Assembly (NCBI GenBank): GCA_030604135.1
Contig: JAUVWL010000010.1
Span: 59,615 to 123,614 of the forward strand
Source: Burkholderiales bacterium
Lineage (GTDB): Bacteria; Pseudomonadota; Gammaproteobacteria; Burkholderiales; Burkholderiaceae_C
DNA length: 64,000 nucleotides
Reading direction: 5' to 3'
Shown: piece by piece, positions 61,672-64,000 of the stretch
Layout of the letters: the number at the start of each line of letters is the position of its first letter
Position numbering within the stretch: the first letter of the stretch is position 1
Made by a program: the position numbers and the translations under genes
Notes under the pieces: generated by a model
What the model saw: the letters and a program-made list of their open reading frames with translations, nothing else
Databases searched by the model: none
Told to the model about the DNA's origin: nothing

Positions 61672-61698
61672 TCAAAAAGCCCGAAAAAGGTGTGATCC

Positions 61699-62718
61699 AT
61701 GGCCTTGAGTCCCAGCCACCCACGCACCCGTCCGATCGCGGTCGGCCACCTGCGCGCCTTTGAAGCGGTCGCGCGCCACCTGAATTTCCGCGCTGCCGCA
61801 GAAGAGCTTTCCTTGACACAGAGCGCCGTCAGCCGCCAGATCCAGGCACTGGAAGACGAGGTTGGTTCGGCCCTGTTCCTGCGGCACACCCGGGCCGTGG
61901 AACTCACCAGCACCGGCTCGATGCTGCTGCGTGCGGCCAGCACCTCGCTGGACCGGATTGATGCGGCTGTGCGAATGATCCGACAGAGTGCGGGTCGCCG
62001 AAGCGTGGCGGTGACGACCTCGGCCTCGTTTGCCTCGATGTGGCTGATTCCACGCCTGGAAGCCTTCCAGCGGGAGCACCCGGACATCGACATCCGGATC
62101 GACGCGTCCGATGTGGCGGTGGACCTGGGCACGGCCGATGTCGACCTGGCCCTGCGCTACGCCGTGCCCCAGGCGGTGCCTTCCCAGGCCATCCGTCTGT
62201 TCGGGGAACAGCTGACCCCGGTGGCCAGCCCATGGCTGCTGCGCTCGCACCCCATCGGCCGCATCGAAGACCTGGCCGACTGCACACTGATCGAGGCGGG
62301 TGATGCCCACCGCACGCGCCACCTGGAATGGCTGACCTGGCAGCGCTGGCTTGACACCCATGCCGGCGCCACCCGCGTGAGGCCAGGGGGACGCGCTGCA
62401 CGCGAACGGCTCAGTCCCAAACGCTGGCTGTACTTCAGCTACGCGCACCAGATCGTGCAGGCGGCACTGACCGGACAAGGCGTGGCCCTGGCCCGCCTGC
62501 CCCTGGTGGCCGAGTCGCTGCAATCCGGCGACCTGGTCGAACCTCTGCCGACCACCCGCATCGATTCGCCGCTGGTGTACTGGCTGCTGAGTGCACCACG
62601 CAGCCTGGAGCGCCCCGAGGTCAAGGCCTTCAGCGACTGGCTGCTGGCCCAGGCCGCGCAGACGCGTGAAGCCATTGGTGATGTGCCCGACCCGGACACG
62701 CTGGATCAGATGGACTGA
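61699..62718 (+). CDS. LysR-family transcriptional regulator (GcvA-like)
   Basis: The 339-residue regulator has a winged helix (HLRAFEAVARHLNFRAAAEE, LSLTQSAVSRQIQALEDEV) and an effector-binding domain with the VTTSASFASMWLIPRLEAFQ start common in GcvA-type regulators. It is divergent from DUF2917 across a LysR box. Downstream lies the DMT exporter after 83 bases. Confidence 0.93.
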   Translation: MALSPSHPRTRPIAVGHLRAFEAVARHLNFRAAAEELSLTQSAVSRQIQALEDEVGSALFLRHTRAVELTSTGSMLLRAASTSLDRIDAAVRMIRQSAGRRSVAVTTSASFASMWLIPRLEAFQREHPDIDIRIDASDVAVDLGTADVDLALRYAVPQAVPSQAIRLFGEQLTPVASPWLLRSHPIGRIEDLADCTLIEAGDAHRTRHLEWLTWQRWLDTHAGATRVRPGGRAARERLSPKRWLYFSYAHQIVQAALTGQGVALARLPLVAESLQSGDLVEPLPTTRIDSPLVYWLLSAPRSLERPEVKAFSDWLLAQAAQTREAIGDVPDPDTLDQMD

Positions 62719-62801
62719 ACGGGCCTGACGCAGGCGGCACTGCACTGTGCACCGATTTGGGTCACACTGGCTGGTTTTGGCCAGCCCGTCAGCGAAAACC
62801 C

Positions 62802-63722
62802 GTGTCACCCCAAGCCCATCCCCTCCGAGGCGGCAACCTGCGCAGCATCGTCGCCATGCTGCTGGCCGTTGGCTGCTTTGCCCTCATGGACGCGGTGCTC
62901 AAAACCTTGTCCACCCGCTACCCGGTGCTGCAGATCGCGGCCTTGCGCGGCATGACCGCATTGCCCCTGGTGCTGCTCTACATCACGTGGCGAAGGGCCT
63001 GGCCCAGCCTGTTGCGCATCCGCTGGCCGCTGCACCTGCTGCGCGGTGCGCTGGGCATCGTGATGCTGTCGCTGTTCACGCTTTCGGTGCGCCACCTGCC
63101 CCTGTCGGCCAGCTACACCCTGTTCTTTGTCGCGCCACTGCTGATCACGGTGCTGTCGGTGCCGGTGCTGGGTGAACGGGTACCGCGTGCGCACTGGTGG
63201 GCCATCGGCGTCGGCTTTGTCGGTGTGCTGATCGCACTGCGCCCGAACGGACAGGCCCTGTCCGCCGGCCTGGTCACGATCGGTGGCCTGGCGGCTCTGG
63301 GTGCCGCGCTGTGTTACGCCGTGGCTGCCGTCAGCGGCCGCCTGCTCAGCCGCTCCGACAGCAGCGAAAGCATGGTGTTTTCGATGATGCTGCTGGTGGC
63401 GCTGGGGGCCGGTGTGTTGGCGGCGCCCGGCTGGGTGGGTGTGGCTGCCTCCGACGCCTGGCTCTTGCTGGCTCTGGCGGTGACCGGTTTTGGTGGCCAG
63501 CTGGCCATCACCGAAGCCTTCCGGCACGGCCAGGCCTCGGCCGTGGCCCCGTTCGAATACAGTGCCCTGGCCTGGGGTGTCGGGCTGGACTGGCTGATCT
63601 GGCAAAGCCTGCCGGCCAGCCACACCTGGCTGGGCGCCGCCATCATCATCGGCAGCGGGCTGTACCTGATCCGCCACGAAAGACGGATCACCCAGGCCCA
63701 CGCGAATGCGGAGCACCCCTGA
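62802..63722 (+). CDS. DMT-family (EamA) exporter
   Basis: This ten-helix drug/metabolite transporter has two EamA repeats (about residues 12-140 and 150-290). Characteristic segments include FALMDAVLKTLSTRYP, ALRGMTALPLVLLY and the C-terminal GAAIIIGSGLYLIRHER. The start is uncertain: GTG at 62802 gives 306 residues. A TTG at 62757 and an ATG at 62856 are alternatives. Substrate unknown. Confidence 0.86.
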   Translation: MSPQAHPLRGGNLRSIVAMLLAVGCFALMDAVLKTLSTRYPVLQIAALRGMTALPLVLLYITWRRAWPSLLRIRWPLHLLRGALGIVMLSLFTLSVRHLPLSASYTLFFVAPLLITVLSVPVLGERVPRAHWWAIGVGFVGVLIALRPNGQALSAGLVTIGGLAALGAALCYAVAAVSGRLLSRSDSSESMVFSMMLLVALGAGVLAAPGWVGVAASDAWLLLALAVTGFGGQLAITEAFRHGQASAVAPFEYSALAWGVGLDWLIWQSLPASHTWLGAAIIIGSGLYLIRHERRITQAHANAEHP

Positions 63723-63859
63723 TGTCGGGTCAGGGCCTGATGGGCAGACCCGAGTAAACGGCTGTCGTGGACTCCCGCGTTCGCGGGAGTGACATACGCG
63801 GGCATCATCGCGATACCGGGAAAGGTGATCTCATCAAGCACACACCGTGGAACCGGCTT
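63723..63859. other. Non-coding region after the DMT gene
   Basis: There is no credible gene. It contains a 6-bp stem (CGGGTC with GACCCG, 63726-63752), a possible weak terminator, and the palindrome described separately. Confidence 0.5.
63771..63790. repeat. Palindromic ACTCCCGCG element
   Basis: ACTCCCGCG-TT-CGCGGGAGT is a perfect palindrome in the intergenic space after the DMT gene. Similar palindromes are common extragenic repeats in beta- and gammaproteobacteria. Confidence 0.6.
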
Positions 63860-64000
63860 TGCCGGGCCACTGGTGTGGTCCCCCTTCCCAAGGGAGCGAC
63901 CCGCGCAGCGGCGGAGCGTGGGGGCCAGAGGGACCGCAGCGCAGGGCCGCCCCAAGCAAGGTCAGCCCCCTCGGGGGGCAGCGACCCGCGCAGCGGCGGA
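63860..64000. repeat. GC-rich intergenic repeat block at the window edge
   Basis: The 21-bp AGCGACCCGCGCAGCGGCGGA occurs at 63895-63915 and again at 63980-64000, with CCCCCTCGGGGGG and GGGCCGCCCC between. The block has no ORF and continues past the window edge. It is related to the insertion inside the Bug gene at 44049-44120. Confidence 0.7.

Overview
The window is GC-rich, densely coded DNA from a motile betaproteobacterium of the Burkholderiales, most probably a Comamonadaceae member (Hydrogenophaga/Acidovorax type). Four things point there: an FlhDC-type flagellar master regulator with peritrichous-style fli operons, two tripartite-tricarboxylate (Bug/TctC) binding proteins, a CaiB/acyl-CoA dehydrogenase catabolic operon, and intergenic repeats that I associate with this family. 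The genus is an inference. No rRNA, tRNA, CRISPR array, transposase or phage gene was recognised.

Positions 1-26080 form a motility island. On the minus strand are motA (motB must lie off the left edge) and flhDC. Then follow fliC-fliD-fliS-fliT on the plus strand, fliE on the minus strand, fliFGHIJK, and fliLMNOPQR. A two-component pair (receiver-histidine kinase plus NarL-type regulator) and a small lipoprotein separate these from a chemotaxis operon: CheZ-like, cheY, cheA, cheR, cheD, cheB. Sigma-28-like promoter candidates precede motA, fliC, fliS and the che operon. No cheW and no chemoreceptor gene is present.

Positions 26113-38271 are rich in signalling. A Tat-exported, cysteine-free molybdopterin-fold protein is translationally coupled to a hybrid histidine kinase. 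Further on, an orphan solute-binding lipoprotein, a seven-PAS sensor kinase and a response regulator form a tightly overlapped set, followed by a universal stress protein. Between them lie a hypothetical protein and an aromatic-type FAD monooxygenase with its DUF2783 partner.

Positions 38402-55860 hold housekeeping and transport genes. These are an exonuclease, a CBS/nucleotidyltransferase protein, a BCCT betaine-type transporter, a GntR-Bug-amidohydrolase operon, and glmS divergent from an Lrp-type regulator across three phased operator-like repeats. After them come DUF2726, glmU divergent from a DUF6279 lipoprotein, an anion permease, a PKD lipoprotein, and a metallo-beta-lactamase-fold protein downstream of a TetR regulator. 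The MBL promoter shares an operator-like motif with the distant FAD monooxygenase promoter.

Positions 55885-64000 contain a LysR regulator and an operon for a CoA-activated acid (Bug receptor, CaiB CoA-transferase, cupin, acyl-CoA dehydrogenase). They also hold a DUF2917/LysR divergent pair with a clear LysR box, a DMT exporter, and a terminal block of repeats that runs off the right edge. Two related hairpin-forming repeats (28926-29045 and 56873-57024), and a repeat apparently inserted in frame into a signal peptide (about 44049-44120), are the main mobile or repetitive features.
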